This document shows positions 42,781 to 51,082 of a stretch of 64,000 nucleotides of DNA, piece by piece. The position numbers and the translations under genes are program-made. The DNA is from Brevundimonas sp. (lineage in GTDB: Bacteria; Pseudomonadota; Alphaproteobacteria; Caulobacterales; Caulobacteraceae): NCBI GenBank assembly GCA_003248965.1, contig QFQU01000002.1, forward strand, positions 62,001 through 126,000, written 5' to 3'. Each line of letters begins with the position of its first letter. Positions within the stretch are counted from its first letter, which is position 1. The notes beneath the pieces were generated by a model. It ran no database searches, was not told the DNA's origin, and saw nothing but the letters and a program-made list of their open reading frames with translations.

Positions 42781-43830
42781 ATGAACGCCATCACCCCGAT
42801 CATCCGTCCCGAAGCCGCCGGTCTTCTGACCCCGTCCGTCGCCTACAAGCCCTTCCGCTATCCGTGGGCGTTCGACATGTGGAAGAAGCAGCAGCAGGTC
42901 CACTGGATGCCCGAAGAGGTGCCGCTGGGCGAGGACGTCAAGGACTGGGCCTCGACGCTGAACGACGGCGAGCGCAACCTGCTGACCCAGATCTTCCGCT
43001 TCTTCACCCAGGCGGACATTGAGGTTCAGGACAATTACATGGAACGCTACGGTCGGGTGTTCAAACCGACCGAGGTGAAGATGATGCTGGCCGCCTTCGC
43101 CAATATGGAGACGATCCATATCGCGGCCTACGCCCTGCTGCTGGAAACCATCGGCATGCCCGAGAGCGAGTTCGGCGCCTTCATGGAATACGAGGCCATG
43201 CGGGACAAGCACGACTATATGGGCCAGTTCGGGGTCGATTCAGACGCCGACATCTGCCGGACCCTGGCCATGTTCGGCGGCTTCTCCGAAGGGGTTCAGC
43301 TGTTCGCCTCCTTCGCCATGCTGATGAACTTCCCGCGCCAGAACAAGATGAAGGGCATGGGCCAGATCGTGTCCTGGTCGGTGCGCGACGAGAGCCTGCA
43401 CTGCGAGGGCATCATCAAACTGTACCACGCCTTCAACAAGGAGACGGGCGCGGTGACGCCCTCGGTGGCCGACGACATCGTCGACTGCTGCAAGACCGTG
43501 GTGAATATGGAGGACAAGTTCATCGACCTGGCCTTCGAAATGGGTTCGGTCCAGGGCATGACCCCCGAGGACATCAAACAGTACATCCGCTTCATCGCCG
43601 ACTGGCGCCTGCGTCAGCTCAAACTGCCGGAAGTCTATGGGGTGAAGGAGAACCCCTTGCCCTGGCTGCAGTCGCTGTTGTCGGGGGTCGAACACGCCAA
43701 CTTCTTCGAGGCTCGCGCCACCGAATACTCCAAGGCCGCGACGCAAGGGTCGTGGCACGGCGCCGACGGCGTCTGGACCGAGTTCGACCGCATGATGGCC
43801 CGCCGCGACATGAGCCTGGTCGCGGGCTGA
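42781..43830 (+). CDS. nrdB: Class Ia ribonucleotide reductase, beta subunit
   Basis: 349 residues from the ATG at 42781. Di-iron and radical residues are visible: Glu110 and His113 in FANMETIH, the tyrosyl radical candidate Tyr117 in IHIAAYALL, and the second half E/H set in SVRDESLHCEG. The C-terminus would dock into NrdA. The alpha-subunit gene lies 16 kb away at 60 kb rather than adjacent. NrdR boxes upstream of both would keep them coregulated. Confidence 0.95.
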   Translation: MNAITPIIRPEAAGLLTPSVAYKPFRYPWAFDMWKKQQQVHWMPEEVPLGEDVKDWASTLNDGERNLLTQIFRFFTQADIEVQDNYMERYGRVFKPTEVKMMLAAFANMETIHIAAYALLLETIGMPESEFGAFMEYEAMRDKHDYMGQFGVDSDADICRTLAMFGGFSEGVQLFASFAMLMNFPRQNKMKGMGQIVSWSVRDESLHCEGIIKLYHAFNKETGAVTPSVADDIVDCCKTVVNMEDKFIDLAFEMGSVQGMTPEDIKQYIRFIADWRLRQLKLPEVYGVKENPLPWLQSLLSGVEHANFFEARATEYSKAATQGSWHGADGVWTEFDRMMARRDMSLVAG

Positions 43831-43878
43831 CACCCATCGCCTTTCAGGCGTAGGCTCTGCCGAAAGGGAGAGCTTGCC

Positions 43879-44523
43879 ATGACCGAAGCCGAGATCGTCT
43901 TCTACACCAATCCCATGTCGCGTGGACGCATCGTCCGCTGGATGCTGGAAGAGGTGGGGCGGCCCTATCGCACCGTGGTGCTGGACTACGCCACGACGAT
44001 GAAGGCGCCGGACTATCTGGCGCTCAATCCGATGGGCAAGGTGCCGGCCATCACTCATCGGGGCGCGGTCGTCACCGAATGCGCCGCCATCTGCGCCTAT
44101 CTAGCCGACGCCTTTCCCGAAGCGAACCTGGCGCCCGCGACGGACGATCCGCTGCGCGGCGCCTATTACCGCTGGATGTTCTTCGCCGCAGGGCCTGTCG
44201 AGGCGGCGGTGACGGCCAAGTCCGTAGGCCTGCTGCCGCCGCCCGAAAAATCCACCATGGTCGGCTACGGCTCGTTCGATCAGGCGGTGGAGACCCTGGA
44301 CTACGCCGTGTCCCAGGGCGGCCCCTGGTTGTTGGGCGACCGCTTCACCGCCGCCGACGTCTATGTGGGCAGTCAGGTCTCCTGGGGTCTGATGTTCGGA
44401 ACCCTTCCGACCCGTCCCGTCTTCCAGGCCTATGCCGAGCGTTTGGCCGCCCGTCCGGCCGCGGTTCGCGCGCGAGAGATCGACGACGCCCTGGTCGCGG
44501 CCCAGAAGAAGGGCGGGGCTTAA
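43879..44523 (+). CDS. Glutathione S-transferase family protein
   Basis: 214 residues. Thioredoxin-like domain with IVFYTNPMSRGRIVRWMLEEVG, where Ser of PMSRG is the likely glutathione-activating residue, GKVPAITHRGAVVTECAAI, and a helical C-terminal domain with FTAADVYVGSQ. Substrate unknown. Stop overlaps that of the convergent periplasmic protein gene. Confidence 0.88.
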   Translation: MTEAEIVFYTNPMSRGRIVRWMLEEVGRPYRTVVLDYATTMKAPDYLALNPMGKVPAITHRGAVVTECAAICAYLADAFPEANLAPATDDPLRGAYYRWMFFAAGPVEAAVTAKSVGLLPPPEKSTMVGYGSFDQAVETLDYAVSQGGPWLLGDRFTAADVYVGSQVSWGLMFGTLPTRPVFQAYAERLAARPAAVRAREIDDALVAAQKKGGA

Positions 44524-45029
44524 CGCGGCCCAGGCGTCGGGGCCGCGCAGGCGCTGCGGACGCCCGATTCGCATAGGCGCACCTGCTCGCGCCAGGCGGC
44601 GTAATCGCGGTCGTACTGTTCCTGGGCCGCGCGGGTCGCCTGGGCGGCGGCGTGAGCCTGTTCCTCGTTGCGGCGCACCTCGGTCTGATAGCGGGCCAGG
44701 GCGGCGTCATAGTCCAACTGGGCGGCCGCGTCCGCCTTGTCCGCCGCATCGTTGGCCGCGGCGATCCGGTCGTTCAGCCTGCGGGTCTCGGCCATCTCCG
44801 CCTCGCTCTGCTGGGAATCGGGCGCGCGGTGATAGGCCTCTCCTCGCGCCTTCAGCACGGCGTCGCGCGACGCCGGGTCGGACGGGTCCGGCAGGGCGCG
44901 CTGATCACGATAGGGGTCCGCGGCGGCCGGGCTCTTGGCCTGACCCGCAGCGGCGGCCGAAAGGGGCGCGGCCAGAAGAGCGGCGGTTAGGACCATCCCG
45001 ATCGGGGCGGAGTTACGCAGGGCGATCAT
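44520..45029 (-). CDS. Hypothetical periplasmic protein with coiled coil
   Basis: 169 residues from the ATG at 45029. Signal peptide ending SAAAAG (about residue 28), then an Ala/Glu/Arg-rich helical segment (about 75-150) and two cysteines near the end (LCESGVRSACAA). No family recognised; a fibrous or scaffold role would be a guess. Divergent from the 87-residue gene. Confidence 0.7.
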   Translation of the reverse strand: MIALRNSAPIGMVLTAALLAAPLSAAAAGQAKSPAAADPYRDQRALPDPSDPASRDAVLKARGEAYHRAPDSQQSEAEMAETRRLNDRIAAANDAADKADAAAQLDYDAALARYQTEVRRNEEQAHAAAQATRAAQEQYDRDYAAWREQVRLCESGVRSACAAPTPGPR

Positions 45030-45181
45030 GGGGCTTCTCCAAAGAGGCGGACAATCCGGCGGCCGGCTAGCTTGGCCGTTGAAGCGCTGATCCGCAACAA
45101 CGCGCCGCACATGAAAAGGTGGCGCACGGTCTCGCTTCGCGGCATGGTTCGGGCGACCTTCGCGCCCATTCGAGACACCCC

Positions 45182-45445
45182 ATGATCCTCAGCACCGCGT
45201 CCGGCGACTATCCCATTCCGGCCGAGGTCGCGCGCCAGCTGCCGAACGTGCCCGCCCTGCCCGATCCGACAGCGCCGGACGCGCGCCTGCAGATGGAGGA
45301 TTTCCGCCACTGGCTGGACGCCTCGCCCGAGCATGCCATCGACTATGAGCGGTTGCGGCGCTGGCATCTGGTGCAGGAAGAACTGGCCGCCCAGGCCAAG
45401 ACCGAGAACCGTCCCTTCGTCGTCTCGGACGACGGCCTGGAATAG
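45182..45445 (+). CDS. Small hypothetical protein
   Basis: 87 residues from the ATG at 45182. Acidic, soluble, with MEDFRHWLDASPEHAIDYERLRRWHLVQEELAAQA as an amphipathic helical core (only partly quoted motif: FRHWLDASPEHAI). No family recognised. It ends 3 bp before the convergent kinase stop. Confidence 0.6.
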   Translation: MILSTASGDYPIPAEVARQLPNVPALPDPTAPDARLQMEDFRHWLDASPEHAIDYERLRRWHLVQEELAAQAKTENRPFVVSDDGLE

Positions 45446-45448
45446 GGC

Positions 45449-46918
45449 TCAGTCCGGCAGGCGCAGTTCGAAGGTCGCGCCGCCCTCGCCGGCGACCAGC
45501 CTCAGGTCGCCGCCGTGCAGGGCCGCCAGCTCGCGCGAAATGGTCAACCCCAGCCCCGTTCCGTCCGAACTCTTGGAACTGACGAAGGGCTCGAACAGCC
45601 GTTCGGCCAGGCGCGGCGGAATGCCCGGACCGTCGTCGGCGATGCGCACCACGCTGGCGCCTGTCTCTCCGAAGGCGCTGACGATGATCGCCCCCTTGCC
45701 GCGCCGCTCGGCCGGGCGCGCGGGATCGGCCTCGATGGCCTGACGGGCGTTGCGCATCAGATTGACCAGGATGCGATACAGCTGATCCGGATCGGCCTGG
45801 ACGGCGAAGCGCGGCGGCAGTTGCTTGATCAATCGCACGCCCTCGGCGTCCAGCCCGGCGTCCTCGGCCGCCAGCGTCAGGGCCTGGGTCAGGACGACGC
45901 GGGTCTTCTGCGGCGCAGGCTCCTCGCTCTTGCCGTATTCCAGCACATTGCGCGACAGGGCGGCCGCCCGGCTCAGCGCCCGCTCCAGCCGCGGCAGAGC
46001 CTTGGCCACCTGCGGGTCGGCCGAGGTCGCCAGCCGCTCGGACGCCATCTGGGCCGAGGTCAGCATATTGCGCAGGTCGTGGTTGATCTTGGCCACGGCC
46101 TCGCCCAGCGCCACCAGACGCGCGCGCGAACGCAGGGACTGGCGCACCTCGTCCTGCATCCGCGCCAGTTCGCGCTCGACCCGGCCGATCTCGTCGTGCC
46201 GGTCGGAGGGCGCTTCGGGATCGCTCTCGGGGTCGGCGGCGAACCGCTCCATCGACCGGGTCACGCGCCGCAGCGGACGCAGCACCAGAAGCGCCAGGCC
46301 GCCATAGAGCAGCGCCCCGGCCGTCGCCGACACCAGCAGCGACACCAGAAGACTGTTCAGCAGAAAGGCCCGTAGCTCGATCTTCAGCGGCTGAGCCGGG
46401 GTGACGATCTCGATGAAGTCGCCTGACCGGTAGCGCGGCTTGGCCTGAACTCGCAGCGAGCGGTCCGGATGGCCGAACAGGGTGCGCCACGGATCGGTCA
46501 GCCGCGCCCAGGTGTTCTCGCGCCGCAGATCGATCAGTTCGGGCGCGCGCGGCAGGTTGGGGGCCTGAAGCAGCAGCCGGCGCACCCCCTGTTCGGTCAG
46601 GGCCACGGCCTGAACCCCGCCGATCCGCATCAGCTCGGCCGCCGTGTCGTCCTCCACCGCGCTATAGGGCAGGGCCTCAACCCCGACCGAGGCCAGTTCG
46701 GCGGCCTGCAGACGGTCGCGCAGCCAGCGTTCGTGGAAGGCCGCCAGATTGGGCGCCAGAATCACCGCCTCGACCGCCAGGGTGAAGGCGACCGTCAGCA
46801 GCAACAGCCGCGCCGACAGCCCGTCCGGCGCGCGCGGGCGCAGGCGTTCGCGCCAGGTCTCGGCCGCCTCGGGCGACAGGCCCAGCCGCCCGGCGATCCG
46901 GTCGAACAGGGCGCTCAC
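45449..46918 (-). CDS. HAMP-containing sensor histidine kinase
   Basis: 489 residues. TM1 about 36-56, periplasmic loop, TM2 about 187-212, HAMP (about 212-265), H-box with His280 in AKINHDLRNMLTSAQ, and an ATPase domain with GLGLTISRELAALHGG. The H-box (HDLRN) is atypical compared with HELRTP kinases. No response regulator is adjacent, so its partner is unknown. Its start overlaps the TVP38 gene stop by 4 bp, so the two proteins may act in one envelope process. Confidence 0.88.
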   Translation of the reverse strand: MSALFDRIAGRLGLSPEAAETWRERLRPRAPDGLSARLLLLTVAFTLAVEAVILAPNLAAFHERWLRDRLQAAELASVGVEALPYSAVEDDTAAELMRIGGVQAVALTEQGVRRLLLQAPNLPRAPELIDLRRENTWARLTDPWRTLFGHPDRSLRVQAKPRYRSGDFIEIVTPAQPLKIELRAFLLNSLLVSLLVSATAGALLYGGLALLVLRPLRRVTRSMERFAADPESDPEAPSDRHDEIGRVERELARMQDEVRQSLRSRARLVALGEAVAKINHDLRNMLTSAQMASERLATSADPQVAKALPRLERALSRAAALSRNVLEYGKSEEPAPQKTRVVLTQALTLAAEDAGLDAEGVRLIKQLPPRFAVQADPDQLYRILVNLMRNARQAIEADPARPAERRGKGAIIVSAFGETGASVVRIADDGPGIPPRLAERLFEPFVSSKSSDGTGLGLTISRELAALHGGDLRLVAGEGGATFELRLPD

Positions 46919-47679
46919 GCCGCCCGCCCCCCAGCATCCCTGGCCCCGGCACGCCGGTCGCGCGCCATCTGACCCAACTTCAGTCCCAGCGGCAGCAATA
47001 GCGACAGGAAGACCACCCCCATCAGAGGCCAGAAGAACTGCTTCAGCAGCATCGGCAGGTCGGGCCGCACGCCCGCCTTCAGAAGGTCGCCCAGCTCGGA
47101 CCCGATCCAGGTGTAGATGAAGGTCGACGGCAACAGGCCGATGAAGGTGGCGACGATGTAGGGTCTCAGCGGCACCGCCATCATCCCCGCCGTGGCGTTG
47201 ACCAGGACGAAGGGCACGCTAGGGATCACCCTGAGGGTGAACAGGGTGGTGAAGGCGTTGCGGTCGATGCCCTTGGCCAGCCGGTCCATGAAGCCCGCGT
47301 CCGCCGCGAACTTGGCGCGCAGCCAGGTCCCGATCGAGGTGCGATAGACGCAATAGATGACGACCGAACCGATCGTGGCCCCCGTCGACTGGGCCAGGGC
47401 GCCGACATAGGGACCGAACATCATCCCGCCCAGCAGGGTCAGGAACACCGGCCCCGGAATGGTCGAGGCGGTCGCCAGGGCGTAGACGCCGATGAAGCCC
47501 GCCAGGGCGATCCACCAGTGGTCGCGCGCATAGGCCTGAAGGTTCAGCCCGTGCTCGCGCAGCATGTCCATCGACAGATAGCGATTCCAGCCCAAGGCGA
47601 AGAAGGCGACGGCCAGGCCGGCGACGGCCGCCAGCGGCAGCAGCCGCAAGGCCCATTCCTTCGCCGTTCGTTTCGCCAT
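46915..47679 (-). CDS. TVP38/TMEM64 (DedA-like) membrane protein
   Basis: 254 residues with about six membrane segments. The family signature includes YALATASTIPGPVFLTLLGGMMFG, and FVLVNATAGMMAVPLRPYIVATFIGLLPSTFIYT near the re-entrant loop. Family members are proposed lipid scramblases or transporters. First gene of the pair with the kinase; divergent from rpmH. Confidence 0.88.
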   Translation of the reverse strand: MAKRTAKEWALRLLPLAAVAGLAVAFFALGWNRYLSMDMLREHGLNLQAYARDHWWIALAGFIGVYALATASTIPGPVFLTLLGGMMFGPYVGALAQSTGATIGSVVIYCVYRTSIGTWLRAKFAADAGFMDRLAKGIDRNAFTTLFTLRVIPSVPFVLVNATAGMMAVPLRPYIVATFIGLLPSTFIYTWIGSELGDLLKAGVRPDLPMLLKQFFWPLMGVVFLSLLLPLGLKLGQMARDRRAGARDAGGRAA

Positions 47680-47711
47680 ACGCTCTTCGTTCCCGAAATG
47701 CCGGCCGAGCG

Positions 47712-47740
47712 TTGACTCGCGCGACCATGCGACTTATACG
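47712..47740 (+). promoter_or_regulatory. Sigma-70 type promoter of rpmH-rnpA
   Basis: TTGACT (47712-47717), a 17-bp spacer and TATACG (47735-47740) make a near-consensus housekeeping promoter 66 bp before the rpmH start. Confidence 0.75.
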
Positions 47741-47806
47741 CCCGCCCTTCCTGCGGCGGACGCCCTGTTGCCCCGTCGCCCAACCTTTTAACGTCAGGAG
47801 CCGACC

Positions 47807-47941
47807 GTGAAGCGGACCTATCAGCCGTCGCGACTCGTGCGCAAGCGCCGTCACGGCTTCCGCAGCCGGATGGCCACCAAGAACGGCCAGAAGATCGTTG
47901 CGCGCCGTCGCGCCAAGGGCCGCAAGCGCCTGACGGCGTAA
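47807..47941 (+). CDS. rpmH: 50S ribosomal protein L34
   Basis: 44 residues with a GTG start, AGGAG 6 nt upstream. The sequence [20 protein letters not shown] followed by MATKNGQKI and a basic end is a complete, standard-length L34. It heads rpmH-rnpA-yidC-engB. Confidence 0.97.
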   Translation: MKRTYQPSRLVRKRRHGFRSRMATKNGQKIVARRRAKGRKRLTA

Positions 47942-47970
47942 GCGGCTCTCGCGTCCGGGACCAAGGACGC

Positions 47971-48375
47971 ATGAGCGACCCTTTACAGATCAAACGTCTG
48001 TTGCGGCGGCCCCAGTTCCTGGCGGCCGCCAAAGGCGTTTCCGAGGCCCGCGGCGGCGTGGTGATCCAGCGGCTGGAGCGGGGCGACGGTTCGTCGCACG
48101 TCGGCATGGGCTTCACCGCCACCAGGAAGATCGGCGGCGCCGTCCAGCGCAACCGCGCCAAGCGACGCCTGCGTCAGGCCGCCCGCGCCCTTTTGCCCGA
48201 CCACGGCGTCCCCGGCAGCGACTATGTCTTCATCGCCCGCATGGGCACGACCGAGCGCGCCTGGGACCGTTTGCTTGACGACGTGAAATCGACGCTTACA
48301 AGGCTGGCGAGACCGAAGGCCGACACGCCCTCGCCCGCCCGCGCCCCTTCCGGCCAGGACCGCCAGAATCCATGA
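47971..48375 (+). CDS. rnpA: Ribonuclease P protein component
   Basis: 134 residues. Central RNR motif AVQRNRAKRRLRQA and the N-terminal FLAAAKG strand identify RnpA, which assists the RNase P RNA in trimming tRNA 5' ends. Starts 29 bp after rpmH; stop overlaps the yidC start (ATGA). The yidD gene that often sits between rnpA and yidC is absent. Confidence 0.95.
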   Translation: MSDPLQIKRLLRRPQFLAAAKGVSEARGGVVIQRLERGDGSSHVGMGFTATRKIGGAVQRNRAKRRLRQAARALLPDHGVPGSDYVFIARMGTTERAWDRLLDDVKSTLTRLARPKADTPSPARAPSGQDRQNP

Positions 48376-50168
48376 AAAACGAGAACTCGCGCAACACGAT
48401 CATCTTCATCGTGTGCTCGGCCCTGATCCTGGGTATCTACTATTTCACCGTCCTGCGCCCGCAGGCCGAGCGCCGCGCCATGCAGCAGCGCGCCCACGCC
48501 GAACAGTCGCAGTCGGCCGACAACGCCGCGCACACGGCCCTCAGCCCCCAGGCGTCGACCTTCGTGACCAGCCGCGCCCAGGCCCTGTCGGGCGCCGCGC
48601 GCGTGCCGATCCAGTCGGGCACGCTGAAGGGCTCGCTGTCGCTGCAGGGCGGCCGCATCGACGACCTGTTCCTGACCGACTATCGCGAGGCCCAGGACAA
48701 GCCTGACCCGGTGGAGTTGTTCCGCCCGCAGGGCATGCAGAACGCCTATTTCGCCCAGTTCGGCTGGACCGGCCCCAACGTCCCCGGCGGCGTTCCCGGC
48801 CCTAACACCGTCTGGCGCCTGACCAACGGTTCGACCCTGACGCCGACCACGCCGATCACCCTGACCTGGGACAACGGGCAAGGTCTGCGCTTCACCCGCT
48901 TGGTGTCGGTCGACGACAGATACGTCTTCTCGATCCAGGACACCGTCCAGAATCTGGGAACCCAGGCCATCACCATCGCCCCCTACGGCAGCGTCCAGCG
49001 TCTGGGCGTGCCCCAGGCCGCCGGCTCTTCCCACATCGTCCACGAAGGCGCCATCGGCACCTTCGGCAAGCCGGGCGACTATCGGACCGAGCAGAAGAAG
49101 TACAAGGACTGGCTGAAGGAGCCCCGCATCGAGAACGCCTCGACCGGCGGCTGGCTGGGCATCACCGACAAATACTGGCTGGCGGCCCTGCTGCCCCAGC
49201 AGAACGAGGCGGTCGAAACCGAGTTCCGCGTGCGTGAGAACGGCGGCGCCCAGCAGCTGGAAGCCAATGTCCTGGGCACGACCCGCACCATTCAGCCGGG
49301 CGGAACCGCGACCGAGACCCAGCGCCTGTTCGCCGGGGTCAAGCGCGCCGAGGTGCTGAAGGCCTATGAGCAGTCGTTGCACCTGCCGCGCTTCGTCTAT
49401 GCGATCGACTGGGGGATGTTCTGGTTCCTGACGCGCCCGATCTTCTGGGTGCTGGAGAACGTCTATGGCCTGGTCGGCAGCTTCGGCGTCGCCATCCTGG
49501 CGCTGACGGTCATCGTCAAGCTGATCATGTTCCCGCTGGCCAACAACGCCTACGCCTCGATGTCCAAGATGCGGAACCTCCAGCCCAAGATGGAGGAGAT
49601 CAAGAAGCGCTTCAAAGACGATCCGCAGAAGCAGCAGCAGGAGACGATGGCCCTGTACCAGAAGGAGAAGATCAATCCGGTCGCCGGCTGCCTTCCGCTG
49701 GTGCTGCAGATTCCGGTCTTCTACGCCCTGTACAAGGTGCTGACCGTGACCATCGAGATGCGCCACCAGCCGTTCCTGGGCTTCATCCACGACCTGTCGG
49801 CGCGCGACCCCTCGTCGATCTGGAACCTGTTCGGCCTGATCCCCTGGGATCCGGCGATGGCGCCGCTGATCGGCGGCCTCTTGGCCGGGCCGCTGCACCT
49901 GGGTCTGCTGGCCATCGCCTACGGCCTGACCATGTGGCTGCAGACGGCGATGAACCCGCCCGCCGCTGATCCGATGCAGCGTCAGATCTTCCAGTTCATG
50001 CCGCTGGTCTTCACCTTCATCATGGCGCCCTTCGCGGCGGGCCTCTTGGTCTACTGGGCCTGGTCGAACATCCTGACCATCCTGCAGCAGTACGTCATCA
50101 TGCACCGCTACAAGGCCGAGAACCCGATCGACGACTTCTTCGCCCGCTTCAAGAAATCACCGGCGTGA
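48372..50168 (+). CDS. yidC: Membrane protein insertase YidC
   Basis: 598 residues: N-terminal membrane anchor (about 8-27), large periplasmic beta-sandwich domain, then the conserved five-helix insertase core beginning near [38 protein letters not shown] is characteristic. It inserts and folds inner-membrane proteins with or without SecYEG. Coupled at both ends to rnpA and engB. Confidence 0.97.
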   Translation: MKNENSRNTIIFIVCSALILGIYYFTVLRPQAERRAMQQRAHAEQSQSADNAAHTALSPQASTFVTSRAQALSGAARVPIQSGTLKGSLSLQGGRIDDLFLTDYREAQDKPDPVELFRPQGMQNAYFAQFGWTGPNVPGGVPGPNTVWRLTNGSTLTPTTPITLTWDNGQGLRFTRLVSVDDRYVFSIQDTVQNLGTQAITIAPYGSVQRLGVPQAAGSSHIVHEGAIGTFGKPGDYRTEQKKYKDWLKEPRIENASTGGWLGITDKYWLAALLPQQNEAVETEFRVRENGGAQQLEANVLGTTRTIQPGGTATETQRLFAGVKRAEVLKAYEQSLHLPRFVYAIDWGMFWFLTRPIFWVLENVYGLVGSFGVAILALTVIVKLIMFPLANNAYASMSKMRNLQPKMEEIKKRFKDDPQKQQQETMALYQKEKINPVAGCLPLVLQIPVFYALYKVLTVTIEMRHQPFLGFIHDLSARDPSSIWNLFGLIPWDPAMAPLIGGLLAGPLHLGLLAIAYGLTMWLQTAMNPPAADPMQRQIFQFMPLVFTFIMAPFAAGLLVYWAWSNILTILQQYVIMHRYKAENPIDDFFARFKKSPA

Positions 50169-50818
50169 TCGAAGAGACCGAGTTCACGCCCGAGGACATC
50201 GAGGCCGCGCGCATCCTGTTCGCGCGGCCCGCGACCTTCGTCATGGGCGCGGCCAAGATCGAGCAGCTGCCCGATCCCGATCTGCCCGAAATCGCCTTCG
50301 CCGGCCGCTCCAACGTCGGCAAGTCCAGCCTGATCAACGGCCTTGTGGGCATGCACAAGCTGGCCCGCGCCTCCAACGAGCCGGGCCGCACGCGCGAGGT
50401 CAACTTCTTCGATCTGGACGGCCGTATGCGTCTGGTCGACCTGCCCGGCTATGGCTGGGCCAAGGCGTCCAAGACCACGGTCAAGAAGTTCCAGGACCTG
50501 GGCCGCGACTATCTACGCGGGCGGGTGACGCTGAAGCGGGTCTATCTGCTGATCGACAGCCGCCACGGGCTGAAGAGCGTGGACGCCGAGGCGCTGGACG
50601 CCCTGGATATGGCCGCCGTCAGCTATCAGATCGTCCTGACCAAGGCCGACAAGCTGAAGAAGGGCGAGGGGGAGAAGGTTCAGGAGGCCACGCTGAAGGC
50701 CATCTCCAAACGCCCCGCCGCCTTCCCTGTGGTCGCCCTGACCTCGTCCGAAAAGGGCCTGGGCCTGCCCGAACTGCGCGCCGAGATCATGCGCACGACC
50801 GGCGCGACGCTGGACTGA
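50165..50818 (+). CDS. engB: Ribosome biogenesis GTPase YihA/EngB
   Basis: 217 residues with a GTG start overlapping the yidC stop. G1 [12 protein letters not shown]3 DLPGYGWA and G4 TKADK are present; TRP-like Thr switch is in [11 protein letters not shown]. It is needed for 50S assembly. Last gene of the operon. Confidence 0.95.
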   Translation: MIEETEFTPEDIEAARILFARPATFVMGAAKIEQLPDPDLPEIAFAGRSNVGKSSLINGLVGMHKLARASNEPGRTREVNFFDLDGRMRLVDLPGYGWAKASKTTVKKFQDLGRDYLRGRVTLKRVYLLIDSRHGLKSVDAEALDALDMAAVSYQIVLTKADKLKKGEGEKVQEATLKAISKRPAAFPVVALTSSEKGLGLPELRAEIMRTTGATLD

Positions 50819-50874
50819 AAACCGCCGTCACGGGCGACCCGCCGCCGTGTAGGTCCAAGCGACATTCAGCCTCT

Positions 50875-50980
50875 AATCGTCATTCCGGGGCGTGCGCGTC
50901 TGGCGTTGAATGCATCCGGCTGGGTGGCCGTATCACTGGCTTTCGGGTTCTTCGCTCTGCTCAGCCCCGGAATGACGAAT
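50875..50980. repeat. Intergenic inverted-repeat element (REP/MITE-like)
   Basis: TCGTCATTCCGGGGC (50877-50891) and its perfect inverted copy (50964-50978) bound an 72-bp centre between the convergent ends of engB and the M16 protease gene. Terminal inverted repeats of this GTCATTCCGGGG type are common dispersed intergenic elements in alphaproteobacteria. No coding content. Whether it is mobile cannot be told from a single copy. Confidence 0.65.
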
Positions 50981-51033
50981 CAGGATGTCGGCGCACCGAA
51001 TGTCGATTGGACCTGACGCCAGAAGCCAAAGAA

Positions 51034-51061
51034 AAGGCCCGGAGATCGCTCTCCGGGCCTT
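51034..51061. terminator. Bidirectional terminator between engB and the M16 protease gene
   Basis: AAGGCCCGGAGA (51034-51045) pairs perfectly with TCTCCGGGCCTT (51050-51061) around TCGC. On the minus strand it is followed by TTTC, on the plus strand by CGTCGTTT, so it suits both convergent genes. Confidence 0.8.
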
Positions 51062-51082
51062 CGTCGTTTCGCCTGTCGGTCC

